35,412 nucleotides of DNA, taken from positions 1 to 35,412 of the forward strand of contig JAKAWH010000021.1 of assembly GCA_021817065.1 (NCBI GenBank), in the 5' to 3' direction. Numbering within the stretch: position 1 is the first letter of the stretch; each line of letters opens with the position of its first letter. This document shows, piece by piece, positions 16,002 through 24,585 of the stretch. Under the pieces are notes generated by a model. That model ran no database searches and had not been told where the DNA came from. It was given only the letters and a program-made list of their open reading frames with translations. A program made the translations under genes and the position numbers. Source of the stretch: Actinomycetes bacterium. Its GTDB lineage: Bacteria > Actinomycetota > Acidimicrobiia > Acidimicrobiales > JAKAVM01.

Positions 16002-16015
16002 GGGACTTAAGACCC
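16002..16015. promoter_or_regulatory. DosR/DevR-type palindrome between divergent operons
   Basis: GGGACTTAAGACCC fits GGGNCTTNNGNCCC at all fixed positions and is extended by flanking CA/TG to an 18-bp near-palindrome (16000-16017). It lies 36 bp upstream of the acyl-CoA dehydrogenase GTG and 133 bp upstream of the first CrtI-like gene. A weaker symmetrical copy, AGGTCCTTGAGCCT (16023-16036), follows at a 21-bp spacing. Confidence 0.6.
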
Positions 16016-16147
16016 TGGTATGAGGTCCTTGAGCCTCCTAAACTCCCGGAGAGAGGTTGAGAAATTAGACATATTCTGTAGCGTCGTTGCGATCGGGGAG
16101 TGCTGTAGGGGCGCACGTCCGTGAGTCAACTGCGGAGGGGAGCCATC

Positions 16148-17878
16148 GTGCCGGATGAGCGTTACGACGTCGTGGTGATCGGAGGAGGCCACAACGGCTC
16201 CACCATCGCCGCCTACCTGGCCAAGTGCGGTCTGTCGGTCTGCGTCCTGGAATCCCGTCCCGAATGCGGCGGCGGGCAGGAGAACACCGAGGTGCGGCCT
16301 GGCTTCCGCATCGACCCGCACGCCACCTACCTGTACGGGGGTGCGGCTCCGGGCTTCGAGCAGCTCGAGCTGTGGAAGTACGGGATGCGGATGGTCTACT
16401 ACTCCTCGATGGCCGGCCTGGCAACCCTCGACGGGGTTGCGGCGAATCTGGGAGGGCGCTGGCGGCCCGACCTGGGCGACGAAGCGATGCGCCGATACTC
16501 GCCCGCCGACCTTGATGGGCCCGGGAGGGTGATCGACCAGCTCGGCGAGCAAGCCTCCCGCGAGCTCCTGCGTGCTCTCTTCTGGACGCCTCCCCACCCT
16601 GTCGGGATGGAGGTGGACCCGGTCGACATGCCCTGGTGGCAGGTGTTCCGCAAGTACCTGCCCCACCTCTTCTTCGACGAGCTCACCGAGATGAGCTACG
16701 TGGACTTTCTGGACAACTTCGTGCACTGGGACCCGCTCAAAGTCGTAGCCGGGTTCGGCGCCTGGTATTGCGGAGCGCATCCAGATTGGGAGGGCATGAT
16801 GCTCCAGTCACTGGGGGGCACCATGCTGTACACCTACGCGTCCGGTGCGCCCCGCGGTGGGATGCACACCTATGCCCACGCGATCATCCGCTGCGCGATC
16901 GCCCACGGCGCCCGGGTGATGACCAACGCTCCGGTGGAGGAGATCATCGTCACCAACGGCCGCGCGGTGGGGGTCCGTTTGTCGGACGAAGCGGCATTTC
17001 CGGAGAAGACCATTTGGGCCGACAAGGCGGTGATCTCCGGCGTCGACGTGAAGCAGACCTTCGCCAAGCTGGTGGGGCGACGCCATCTGGACCCGTCGTT
17101 CCTCCAGAGGATCGACGACATCTCCCTCAAAGGAGGAAGCCTTTTCGTGATGTCGGTGATTTGCCGGGAGCTGCCCCGCTATCACGGCCGGGAGGAGTTC
17201 TTTCCCGAGGAGGTCTACCCCTCCTGTGTGATCGCTCCAGCCGACTCCTTCGACTTCTTCCGGGAACAGACCCGGGACGCGTACTCGCACCGCCGCTCTC
17301 CGGCGCTCTCTCCCGAGCATCTCACCATGATGATCTGCACCCACGACCCCTACGACTCCACCCGCTGTCCCGAGGGATACCACGTCCTCTCGCCGATCTA
17401 CCTGGAGATGCCCCCGCCCCAGTACGACGTGAGCGGCCCGGAGGGGGTCAACCACCAGAAGGAGGAGATCACCCGGGCTGCCCTGGAGCTTCTTGGCCGG
17501 CTCGCTCCCAACATGGTCGGCGAGAACATCGTCGACGTCTTCGTGAACACTCCCTACGATTCCGAGTTCCGCAACGCGGGCATGGTGGGCGGCAACTGGT
17601 ATGCCATCCGCCATTCGGCCGACCAATGGTTCTCCAACCGGCCTCTCCCCGAGCTTTCCCGGTACCGCACCCCCGTCGACGGCTTGTACCTGTGCAACCA
17701 GACTTCCCACCCGGGGGGCCTGTGCCTCATGGCGGTTCCCTACAACCTGATGCACATCCTCATCGACGATGGGGTCGCCGAGCCGGGGAACTGGTGGTAT
17801 CCCTCCCCGTTCTACGTGCCTGACGGGCCTTCGCCCTCCGGCAATGGGCGGCCACTTGTCGCCGAAGGGTCCCGATGA
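16148..17878 (+). CDS. CrtI/phytoene-desaturase-like FAD oxidoreductase 1
   Basis: The 576-residue protein begins with a Rossmann FAD motif V-V-V-I-G-G-G-H-N-G-S-T-I-A-A-Y, then C-V-L-E-S-R with the ribose-binding Glu. It ends with G-L-Y-L-C-N-Q-T-S-H-P-G-G, the C-terminal FAD-contacting strand of CrtI-type desaturases and isomerases. I chose GTG 16148 over GTG 16121 because GGAGGGG sits a few bases upstream. The stop overlaps the next gene by ATGA. The family desaturates, isomerises or saturates polyenes and other hydrophobic alkyl substrates at a membrane. No phytoene synthase (CrtB) or prenyl transferase is in the window, so carotenoid synthesis is not supported. It is the first of four such paralogues, all well diverged. 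Confidence 0.82.
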   Translation: MPDERYDVVVIGGGHNGSTIAAYLAKCGLSVCVLESRPECGGGQENTEVRPGFRIDPHATYLYGGAAPGFEQLELWKYGMRMVYYSSMAGLATLDGVAANLGGRWRPDLGDEAMRRYSPADLDGPGRVIDQLGEQASRELLRALFWTPPHPVGMEVDPVDMPWWQVFRKYLPHLFFDELTEMSYVDFLDNFVHWDPLKVVAGFGAWYCGAHPDWEGMMLQSLGGTMLYTYASGAPRGGMHTYAHAIIRCAIAHGARVMTNAPVEEIIVTNGRAVGVRLSDEAAFPEKTIWADKAVISGVDVKQTFAKLVGRRHLDPSFLQRIDDISLKGGSLFVMSVICRELPRYHGREEFFPEEVYPSCVIAPADSFDFFREQTRDAYSHRRSPALSPEHLTMMICTHDPYDSTRCPEGYHVLSPIYLEMPPPQYDVSGPEGVNHQKEEITRAALELLGRLAPNMVGENIVDVFVNTPYDSEFRNAGMVGGNWYAIRHSADQWFSNRPLPELSRYRTPVDGLYLCNQTSHPGGLCLMAVPYNLMHILIDDGVAEPGNWWYPSPFYVPDGPSPSGNGRPLVAEGSR

Positions 17879-19572
17879 TCGCCCCCCGGGGAACGGCCGG
17901 CCTGCAGCCGCCGTCCGTTCGGAACGGTCACGGCGTCCACGCCTCCGAGCACATTCTCGACGAGTTCCCGATGACCTCCACCTACGACGTGGCGGTGATC
18001 GGCGCCGGTCCCAACGGGCTGATGGCGGCCGCCTATCTAGCCCGCGCGGGGCTCAACACGGTGGTGGTCGAGCGGCGCCAGGAGATCGGGGGCGGTCTGT
18101 CCACCGAGGAGTGCCTTTTCCCCGGCTATTACACCAACCCGCACGCGTTCTACCACATGATGGTCGACTACATGCCGGTGTTGCGGGACTTCGATCTCAC
18201 CGGTCACGGCCTCTACTTCGTCAAGCCTAACGCGCAGTGCGGCGCGCTCTTCTCCGACGGGTCAAGTCTCCTCCTGTGTAATCAGATCGAGGACACCAAG
18301 GACTCGATCGCAAAGTTCTCGCAAGCCGATGCTCTCGGCTTCGGACGGATCATGCGGACCTGGCGCAAGCTGGTCGCCGAGGTGGTAGCTCCGGGGACCT
18401 ATGTGCCAGCCCTGTCGCCCCTCGACATGATCGAGAGGTTCGAAGCGACCTCGATGGGCCGGGAGGTGCTCCGCCTCTCGGAGATGTCCCCGGTGGAGAT
18501 CGTCGAGGAGGTCTTCGGCGACGATCGTGTGCGGGCGCTCATGCTCTACGTGGCGTGCATGTGGGGGCTCGATCCCCACGAGAGCGGCCTGGGGTTCATG
18601 GTGCCTCTGATGATCGACCGGGCGATGAACAAGGCGCAGTGCTACGGCGGTTCCCACAAGCTGGCGGGCTCTCTGTCGCGGGAGATCTTGCGGGCGGGGG
18701 GTACGGTAATCGACAACGCGGAGGTGGTGCGGATCCTGGTGGAGGGCGGCCGAGCCCGGGGCGTCGAGCTTTTCGACGGGCGAGTGATCGAAGCCCGTGC
18801 GGTACTTTCCAGCCTGCCCCCCCCGCTCACCTTCGGGCGCCTCATGGACGCTGGCGAAGTCCCGGGAGAGATGGCGGAAGTCGCCGAGAGCTGGGACTGG
18901 GACAAGTGGTCCTTTTTCACCGTGTCGGCTGTTACCGAGGTCGCACCCCATTACGAGTGCGACGACCCCTGGGTGGACGACGCGCTGATGGTGGTGATGG
19001 GCTTCGACTCGACCAATGACGTGCTCGCCCACTTTGCCGCCGCGATCAACGGTGAGCTTCCCGAGCGTGTGGGGGGGCACGCCACCGTGGAAACCCGCTA
19101 CGACCCCACCCTTGCACGAGTCCCCGGGCATCAGGTGAGCTTCTTCCAGACTCATGCCCCCTACGCTCCCGAAGGCGGGTGGGACTCCCAGGCACCGGAG
19201 CTGGCCAACCGCCTGTGCGGGCTGTGGGCGCGTCACTGCCCCTCTCTGGCGACCCAGGGCATCGTGATGCGGTCGATCGAGACCCCGGTGGACATCGAGC
19301 GGCGGGTGTCATCCATGGTGCGCGGCTCCATCAAGCACGGCGACTACCACCCCCTCCAGATGGGTGTCTTTCGCCCCCACGACTCGTGTACCGCGGGCCG
19401 TTCGCCGGTGGGGGGGCTCTACCTGTGCGGGGCGTCCTCCTATCCGGGCGGGCTGGTGATCGGCGGTCCGGGCTATATTGCGGCCGCCTCGGTCGTCGAG
19501 GACCTCGACGGGGACAGGTGGTGGGAGCTCCCTGCCTACGTGAAGCGCTATGCGGAGCAGTACGCCACGTGA
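17875..19572 (+). CDS. CrtI/phytoene-desaturase-like FAD oxidoreductase 2
   Basis: The protein is 565 residues from ATG 17875, which overlaps the previous stop (ATGA). An internal ATG at 17971 sits directly before the FAD motif (Y-D-V-A-V-I-G-A-G-P-N-G) and would give 533 residues. The first 32 residues look disordered, so the shorter form is possible. The FAD fold continues with V-V-V-E-R-R-Q-E-I-G-G-G and ends G-L-Y-L-C-G-A-S-S-Y-P-G-G. It differs from its neighbours along most of its length, so the four paralogues probably act on different intermediates or form heteromers rather than being recent copies. Confidence 0.82.
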   Translation: MIAPRGTAGLQPPSVRNGHGVHASEHILDEFPMTSTYDVAVIGAGPNGLMAAAYLARAGLNTVVVERRQEIGGGLSTEECLFPGYYTNPHAFYHMMVDYMPVLRDFDLTGHGLYFVKPNAQCGALFSDGSSLLLCNQIEDTKDSIAKFSQADALGFGRIMRTWRKLVAEVVAPGTYVPALSPLDMIERFEATSMGREVLRLSEMSPVEIVEEVFGDDRVRALMLYVACMWGLDPHESGLGFMVPLMIDRAMNKAQCYGGSHKLAGSLSREILRAGGTVIDNAEVVRILVEGGRARGVELFDGRVIEARAVLSSLPPPLTFGRLMDAGEVPGEMAEVAESWDWDKWSFFTVSAVTEVAPHYECDDPWVDDALMVVMGFDSTNDVLAHFAAAINGELPERVGGHATVETRYDPTLARVPGHQVSFFQTHAPYAPEGGWDSQAPELANRLCGLWARHCPSLATQGIVMRSIETPVDIERRVSSMVRGSIKHGDYHPLQMGVFRPHDSCTAGRSPVGGLYLCGASSYPGGLVIGGPGYIAAASVVEDLDGDRWWELPAYVKRYAEQYAT

Positions 19573-19695
19573 GGTTCCCGCTCACTCCGGGCCGGCTGGC
19601 GTCCGCGATGGGGTTCCCGCTCACTCCGGGCCGGCTGGCACTCGCGATGGGGTTCCCGCTCACTCCGGGCCGGCTGGCGTCCGCGATGGGGTTCC
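19573..19695 (+). repeat. 39-bp tandem repeat, three copies plus six bases
   Basis: Units occupy 19573-19611, 19612-19650 and 19651-19689, with a partial unit at 19690-19695. Copies 1 and 3 are identical; copy 2 differs only at the bases corresponding to GT(C) versus AC(T) near its middle. The array fills the gap between the stop of CrtI-like gene 2 and the GTG of gene 3. Because 39 is a multiple of three, it reads in frame into gene 3 as a 13-residue repeat (V-P-A-H-S-G-P-A-G-V-R-D-G) from an ATG at 19550, but translation of that extension is doubtful. Confidence 0.9.
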
Positions 19696-19699
19696 ATCG

Positions 19700-21307
19700 G
19701 TGAGCAGGACTGCCTACGACGCCATCGTGATCGGTGCAGGGCACAACGGCTTGTGCCTGGCTGCCTACCTCCAGCGGGCCGGTCTCTCAACATTGGTGGT
19801 GGAGAGGCGCCACGAGGAGGGGGGCGGGGTCAATACCGAGGAGCCGGTGCTGCCCGGGTTCCGACACAACATGCACGCGCAGTACATGGAGTTCTTCGAC
19901 ATCATGCCGATGATGGCGGACTTCGGCCTGGAGGACTTGGGCCTGCGGACCGTCACCCCCGACGCGCAGGCGGGGATCGTCTTCGCCGACGATCGACCCC
20001 CCATCGTCCTCCACCGTCTGGAGCTGATCGAGCGGACTCGGGAGTCCATCGCCCGGTACTCGAAGGCTGACGCCGACCTGTTCGTAGAGCTGCGCAAGCG
20101 GGCCGCGCTGCTCGAACCGGTCCTTGCCGCCGGCCTCTACAGCCCGCCCGCTGACGGGTCCTTCGAGGAACAGGGGCAGGCGATCGAAGGGGCGTTCGGC
20201 GACCTTGGTGTCTCCGCCAACTTCGGGCTGAAGAGCCCCAGAGTGGTCATCGACGAGTTGTTCGAGACCCCCGAGCTGCGGGCGCTCCTGTACCGGATCG
20301 CAGTGGAGTGGGGGGCGCCCATCGACGAAGCGGGTCTCGGAACGATGTTCCTCGGTTTCGTCATGTGGACGGTGGCCAACTGGAAGCTGTGCAAGGGGGG
20401 GACCCACTCGCTGGCCAAGGCGATGACCCAGGCCTGCTACCGGGAGGGGGTGGACCTCCTGGAGAGCGCGGCGGTGGAGCGGGTGGTGGTGGAGGGCTCC
20501 CGAGCGGTGGGGGTGGTGGTGCGCGGCGACACCGAGATCCGTGCAGCGCGGGTGGTCGCCTCAAACGCCGATCTCCGACAGACCATGCTGGATCTGGTCG
20601 GGAGGGACCACCTGAGCGATCTGTGGGTGCGCCGTTCGGAAGCCTTCCGTTACGGTCCGAGCCACGTGTTGGGCACCCTCGCCTTCTGTATGCGGGAGGC
20701 TCCCGCATACCGGTCGGCGCGGTGGGATTACGACATCGACCGCTGCTTCTACACGGTGGTGGGTTTCGACGGCCCGGACGACGTGCTCCGCTACATCCGC
20801 GACGCCTACTCGGGCCGGATCCCAGAACCGGCGGCAGGGACGTGGGTCAACACCCTCTGGGATCGTTCCCAGGCTCCGCCGGGTAGCCATGCTGCGGGAG
20901 GGTGGTACTTCTTCCCGCCGGCTTCCGCCCTCTCCGGTGCCGAGTGGGCAGAGGTGCGCGCCAGCTATAACGACCGTTTCCTGCAGAAGTGGCAGCGGTA
21001 CGCTCCCAACATGACCAAGGACAACGTGATCGCCTCGCGACTGTACACACCCGACCAGATGGAGGTGAAGAATCTCATGCGCGAAGGGGACTTCTCCAAT
21101 GGTGAGTTCGCGCTGGATCAGATGGGTGCCAACCGGCCGTTCCCGGAGGCATCCAGTTACCGTACCGAGATCGAAGGGTTGTATCTCTGCGGGCCGTCGG
21201 CCGCCCCGGGCGGCGGGGTGCACGCGGCCTGCGGGTATAACGCGTTCAAGGCGATCGCGTCGGATCTGGGGCTCACCGGCCCGCTGGTGGCGGCGAGGGG
21301 ATACTGA
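19700..21307 (+). CDS. CrtI/phytoene-desaturase-like FAD oxidoreductase 3
   Basis: The protein is 535 residues from GTG 19700. The FAD motif Y-D-A-I-V-I-G-A-G-H-N-G follows at once, then V-V-E-R-R-H-E-E-G-G-G, and near the end G-L-Y-L-C-G-P-S-A-A-P-G-G-G. A longer form from ATG 19550, inside gene 2, would add 50 residues made mostly of the 39-bp tandem repeat; I reject it because the homologous fold starts at 19700, though the ribosome-binding site there is weak. The stop and the next ATG overlap by one base (TGATG). It resembles paralogue 4 more than the others in the V-V-(V/L)-E-R-R-H-E-E-G-G-G segment. Confidence 0.82.
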   Translation: MSRTAYDAIVIGAGHNGLCLAAYLQRAGLSTLVVERRHEEGGGVNTEEPVLPGFRHNMHAQYMEFFDIMPMMADFGLEDLGLRTVTPDAQAGIVFADDRPPIVLHRLELIERTRESIARYSKADADLFVELRKRAALLEPVLAAGLYSPPADGSFEEQGQAIEGAFGDLGVSANFGLKSPRVVIDELFETPELRALLYRIAVEWGAPIDEAGLGTMFLGFVMWTVANWKLCKGGTHSLAKAMTQACYREGVDLLESAAVERVVVEGSRAVGVVVRGDTEIRAARVVASNADLRQTMLDLVGRDHLSDLWVRRSEAFRYGPSHVLGTLAFCMREAPAYRSARWDYDIDRCFYTVVGFDGPDDVLRYIRDAYSGRIPEPAAGTWVNTLWDRSQAPPGSHAAGGWYFFPPASALSGAEWAEVRASYNDRFLQKWQRYAPNMTKDNVIASRLYTPDQMEVKNLMREGDFSNGEFALDQMGANRPFPEASSYRTEIEGLYLCGPSAAPGGGVHAACGYNAFKAIASDLGLTGPLVAARGY

Positions 21308-21849
21308 TGCCCGACATCTATACGAACGAGTGGTACGACGCGGTCCGCGAAGCTATGAACGCCTCTGCGGCCACCCTGAACGGGGTCCCCACCGGGTCCT
21401 TCGTGGTGGCGGTGGAGATCGTCGGGGATGGACTCTCGCCTTATGTCGAGCAAGGATCTACACGCCATTTCCTGGTGAAGATCGACGCGGGTCGCTGTGA
21501 GTGGTACCGAGAAATTGCAAGCAGCGAGGACGAGCGGAGAGCGGCGGGCCGGGGCGTCGATTACCGTTTCACCGGCTCTGCCACCGCATTCGACGAGATA
21601 GCCTGCGGGGTGCTCGATCCGATCGACGCCGCGTTGCGGGGGACGGTTCGGGTGCGCGGAGACATGCGGTTCCTGATGCGCCATGCCGAGCACGTCAATG
21701 CGCTGTTGGGTGCCTATTCCCGTGAAGTGGACACCACTTGGCCTTCGGGGATGCCGCCGTACGGTGTTCCCAGCGCCGCCGCAGCGGCCTCGGATGTCGT
21801 CGGCACCGATGCGATGATGCGTCGCGACGGGGAGTCTATCGGTGCGTGA
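21307..21849 (+). CDS. SCP2 sterol-binding-fold protein
   Basis: This 180-residue soluble protein has an SCP2-like pattern. An acidic beta-rich first half contains R-H-F-L-V-K-I-D-A-G-R-C-E-W-Y. A C-terminal helix follows a strand with R-G-T-V-R-V-R-G-D-M-R-F-L-M-R-H, where SCP2 domains close their lipid cavity. Such proteins bind sterols, fatty acyl-CoAs or other hydrophobic ligands and present them to enzymes. It sits between two CrtI-like oxidoreductases, with a one-base overlap on the left and an 8-bp overlap on the right, so it is presumably a substrate carrier or subunit for them. The last 35 residues look disordered. Confidence 0.7.
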   Translation: MPDIYTNEWYDAVREAMNASAATLNGVPTGSFVVAVEIVGDGLSPYVEQGSTRHFLVKIDAGRCEWYREIASSEDERRAAGRGVDYRFTGSATAFDEIACGVLDPIDAALRGTVRVRGDMRFLMRHAEHVNALLGAYSREVDTTWPSGMPPYGVPSAAAAASDVVGTDAMMRRDGESIGA

Positions 21850-23437
21850 TGCCTTCGACGCGGTGATCATCGGTGCAGGCCACAACGGTCTCACCCTGGG
21901 GTGCTATCTGGCGCGCTGCGGCATGGAGGTGGTGGTCCTCGAGCGCCGCCACGAGGAAGGCGGCGGGTTGGCCACCGAAGAGCTCACCCTGCCAGGCTTC
22001 TTGCACAACGTTCACGCCAACTACCACACCTTTGTGGAGATGGCTCCTGCCATCTCGGATCTGGAGGTGGAAAACCACGGGGTCAGCTACGTGCGCCCGG
22101 AAGTGCAGATGGCCTCCATCTTCGAAGACGGCACCGCCCTCACCATTCACAGCGACCTGGATAAGACCTGCGCGTCGATAGCCCGTTTCTCCGAGGAGGA
22201 CGCCGAGACCTTCGCTCGGCTGTACAAAGAGGCCCACGGCTATGTCGACCTGCTGCTGGGAACCTTGATGTACCAGCCTCCCATGTCGGTCAAGGAGCTC
22301 ACCAAGGCGCTGGCAGCGTTCGGGGTGGAGGACCGCTCGGAGTTCCTGGGGGTGAAGCTTCGTCGTGAGACGATCAACTGGTTCCTGGAACGCCACTTCA
22401 CCCACCCGAAGGTGAAGGCACATCTCGCATTCCACGGTGCGGTCTGCGGGTACGCCAACGACGTACCCGGCCTAGCCATCGGCTTTCCCCTGCTGGTCGG
22501 CAAGATCGACAACTGGCACCTCTGCGTCGGGGGGTCCCACCGGCTCGCCCATGGTCTGTGGCGTGACCTGGCCCAGCACGGGGGAGTGATGGTGTCGGAT
22601 GCCGAGGTGTCGCGCATAGAGGTAGAAGGCGGGCGGGCGGTCGGAGTGGTGCTCGCCGACGGCACCGAGATCACTGCCCGCCGGCTGGTGGCCTCGACGG
22701 TGGACGTGGAGCAGACCTTTCTCTCGATGCTGCCAGCGGAGTCGGTACCATCTCCCCTTCGTGCCAAGGTGGAGGGGGGTCTGGCCCATCAGAAGTGGTC
22801 GCTTTTCTCAGTCCACCTGGCCCTTTCCGAGACTCCTCACTACCGTGCCGCGGAGTTCGACCCGGACGTCGATCGTGCCTGGGTCGTTAACCTCGGCTAC
22901 GGGTCCACCGCCGAGCTGGATGCCGACTGGGCCGAGATCCGGGCAGGAAGGCTCCCCGCATCTGCCCGGCCCAATGCGGCGGTGAACTCCCTCTACGATC
23001 CGACCGATGCTCCCGAGGGTTGTTTCACCGGGCTGCTGCGCCAGTTCGCCCCCTACGCGCTGGCCGACGGCGGGCCTGCTCGCTGGGATGAGATCGGGAG
23101 GTGGTACGGGCGTCACTGCATCGAGGCGTGGGAGAATTACGCACCCAACCTGGCTGGTACGGTGATCGATTGGGTTCCCTATACTCCTGCCGACATCCCC
23201 CGGAAGATCCGCAACATGGTGGAAGGCGACTGGATGATGGGGGAGATCTCGCTGGACAACATGCTCGACCAGAGGCCGCTTCCCGAGCTGGGGCAGTACC
23301 GTACCCCGGTGGAAGGGCTCTACATGGCGGGCTCCACCCAGCATCCCCACGGCTTCATCACCTTCGGGCCCGCGTACAACGCCCTCCAGGTGATAGCCGA
23401 AGACTGCGGCCTCGAGACCTGGTGGCGAGAGATATGA
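21842..23437 (+). CDS. CrtI/phytoene-desaturase-like FAD oxidoreductase 4
   Basis: The protein is 531 residues from GTG 21842, which overlaps the SCP2-like gene by 8 bp. The FAD motif is F-D-A-V-I-I-G-A-G-H-N-G, followed by V-V-L-E-R-R-H-E-E-G-G-G. The C-terminal strand reads G-L-Y-M-A-G-S-T-Q-H-P-H-G, with His replacing one Gly of the P-G-G seen in paralogues 1-3, a difference next to the FAD that could change reactivity. It is the last oxidoreductase of the operon. A further SCP2-like gene follows 67 bp downstream. Confidence 0.82.
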   Translation: MRDAFDAVIIGAGHNGLTLGCYLARCGMEVVVLERRHEEGGGLATEELTLPGFLHNVHANYHTFVEMAPAISDLEVENHGVSYVRPEVQMASIFEDGTALTIHSDLDKTCASIARFSEEDAETFARLYKEAHGYVDLLLGTLMYQPPMSVKELTKALAAFGVEDRSEFLGVKLRRETINWFLERHFTHPKVKAHLAFHGAVCGYANDVPGLAIGFPLLVGKIDNWHLCVGGSHRLAHGLWRDLAQHGGVMVSDAEVSRIEVEGGRAVGVVLADGTEITARRLVASTVDVEQTFLSMLPAESVPSPLRAKVEGGLAHQKWSLFSVHLALSETPHYRAAEFDPDVDRAWVVNLGYGSTAELDADWAEIRAGRLPASARPNAAVNSLYDPTDAPEGCFTGLLRQFAPYALADGGPARWDEIGRWYGRHCIEAWENYAPNLAGTVIDWVPYTPADIPRKIRNMVEGDWMMGEISLDNMLDQRPLPELGQYRTPVEGLYMAGSTQHPHGFITFGPAYNALQVIAEDCGLETWWREI

Positions 23438-23504
23438 AGTTCACCCGCGTTCGATGTTCCGTGGCGAGAGATAGGAGACTCGGCCACCGCCGAAAGGAGA
23501 TATC

Positions 23505-23951
23505 GTGACACGATCTGCGAGGTCTATTCCCCCGGTGGAGGTTGAGGCCGAGGGAGAGGCGGCCGGTATGGCGGCCATGGTGGGCGATCTCATCGAGGCG
23601 AATCTGGACGGCTCGCGGGCGCGCGCCTGGGTTGCCCGGAGGGTGCACGGGCGGGTTCTGCTGGAGGCGAGCGACCGTGATCTCGGGGTGACCGTCTGCT
23701 TCGATGGCCAGCGCATCTCGGTACTGGCTCGGCGCGAGCCGGGGATCCTGCCCGCCATGCGCGGACCGTGGCTGGCGATGACGCGGGTGTGCAGCGGGTT
23801 GGTCTCACCGCTACAGGCGCTTCGGAGGGAGGACGTGAAACTAGGCCTGTCGACTCCGCTGACTGCCCTGGTCGCGACCGCGTTGGTGATGAAGGTGCCC
23901 CGAGGGGTGTACCGGGATAGTACGGTCAATGAGCAGCCGGCATCTATATGA
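23505..23951 (+). CDS. SCP2-like lipid-binding protein
   Basis: The 148-residue protein shows an SCP2-like pattern: G-D-L-I-E-A-N-L-D, then G-R-V-L-L-E-A-S-D-R-D-L-G-V-T-V, and a C-terminal hydrophobic helix T-A-L-V-A-T-A-L-V-M-K-V-P. The domain call is tentative but fits the context, as the second small carrier-like protein of the CrtI-like operon. GTG 23505 has the best ribosome-binding site in the operon, AAAGGAGA with five bases spacing, which suggests high expression. Its 3' end overlaps the convergent TorD-like gene by 8 bp. Confidence 0.6.
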   Translation: MTRSARSIPPVEVEAEGEAAGMAAMVGDLIEANLDGSRARAWVARRVHGRVLLEASDRDLGVTVCFDGQRISVLARREPGILPAMRGPWLAMTRVCSGLVSPLQALRREDVKLGLSTPLTALVATALVMKVPRGVYRDSTVNEQPASI

Positions 23952-24585
23952 ATGAGCCGAGCACCTGGGTGATCGAAGCGTTGGTCAGGACAAAGGCTTC
24001 GAGAAACCCCGTCATGGACTCCCAGTAGGAGCAACTCGTCGTTTCGGCCAGCTCTGCACAATAACGAGGTACCCATCGGAGGAGATGTTCCGCAATGAGA
24101 GGGCGTGCCGTATCCTTCTCCACTGGCTGCTCTTCGTATGCAGTGGCCCACATTTCGCCGGCAAACGCGCACTCCACGCCCAAATGATCGGGAGCTCGCA
24201 CCCATGGGTAGCGAGGTGTCTGCCCCATCCATTCCAGGCCGTGTGCGGCATACAAGGACATCATGCGATCAGTGGTCGGCCCCCATAACGAACTCGGCTC
24301 ATCGATGTGAACCGATGCGTACGGGGGAACGTATCGACCCGGAACCGGAATCTTCACGCAGGCCTGGAATTCACTGTTAGCTGCATCCAGTTCGGTAGGT
24401 TGCTCGATAATCCTCAAGAGAGCCGAAGCACGACGAGCGAGATCGGCGTCGAGTTTGGCGAGCTCCGCGATCCAGGTCGTGCGTGCCGAATCATCGATGA
24501 GGAAGGGACCGGTTAGCCATGAGCGCGCCAGGTAGTCGAAGCCGCATGCAAGAGTCCATGGCACGCAAGGTGGTGATGCTGCCAT
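23944..24585 (-). CDS. TorD/DmsD-type chaperone for the molybdoenzyme
   Basis: This 213-residue, mostly helical cytoplasmic protein resembles the TorD/NarJ family, with H-L-G-V-E-C-A-F-A-G-E-M followed by I-A-E-H-L-L-R-W-V-P-R-Y, the family's E-H-x-x-x-W signature. These chaperones hold the catalytic subunit until molybdopterin and Fe-S clusters are inserted and keep its twin-arginine signal away from the translocon. The ATG follows directly on the stop of the catalytic subunit gene (TGA-ATG), so the two are coupled, and it is the last gene of the reductase operon. Confidence 0.78.
   Translation of the reverse strand: MAASPPCVPWTLACGFDYLARSWLTGPFLIDDSARTTWIAELAKLDADLARRASALLRIIEQPTELDAANSEFQACVKIPVPGRYVPPYASVHIDEPSSLWGPTTDRMMSLYAAHGLEWMGQTPRYPWVRAPDHLGVECAFAGEMWATAYEEQPVEKDTARPLIAEHLLRWVPRYCAELAETTSCSYWESMTGFLEAFVLTNASITQVLGSFI

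Noticed and set aside
15967-16116. Longer N-terminus for the acyl-CoA dehydrogenase
   Set aside because: The extra 50 residues are basic, not family-like, and would place the DosR-type box and promoter region inside the coding sequence.
19550-19699. Earlier start for CrtI-like gene 3, adding a 50-residue repeat-containing extension
   Set aside because: It begins inside gene 2 and consists mainly of the tandem repeat. The conserved fold starts at GTG 19700.
16148-23437. Carotenoid biosynthesis cluster
   Set aside because: Only CrtI-like proteins are present, with no phytoene synthase, cyclase or prenyl transferase, and the SCP2, ADC-like and acyl-CoA dehydrogenase genes do not fit.
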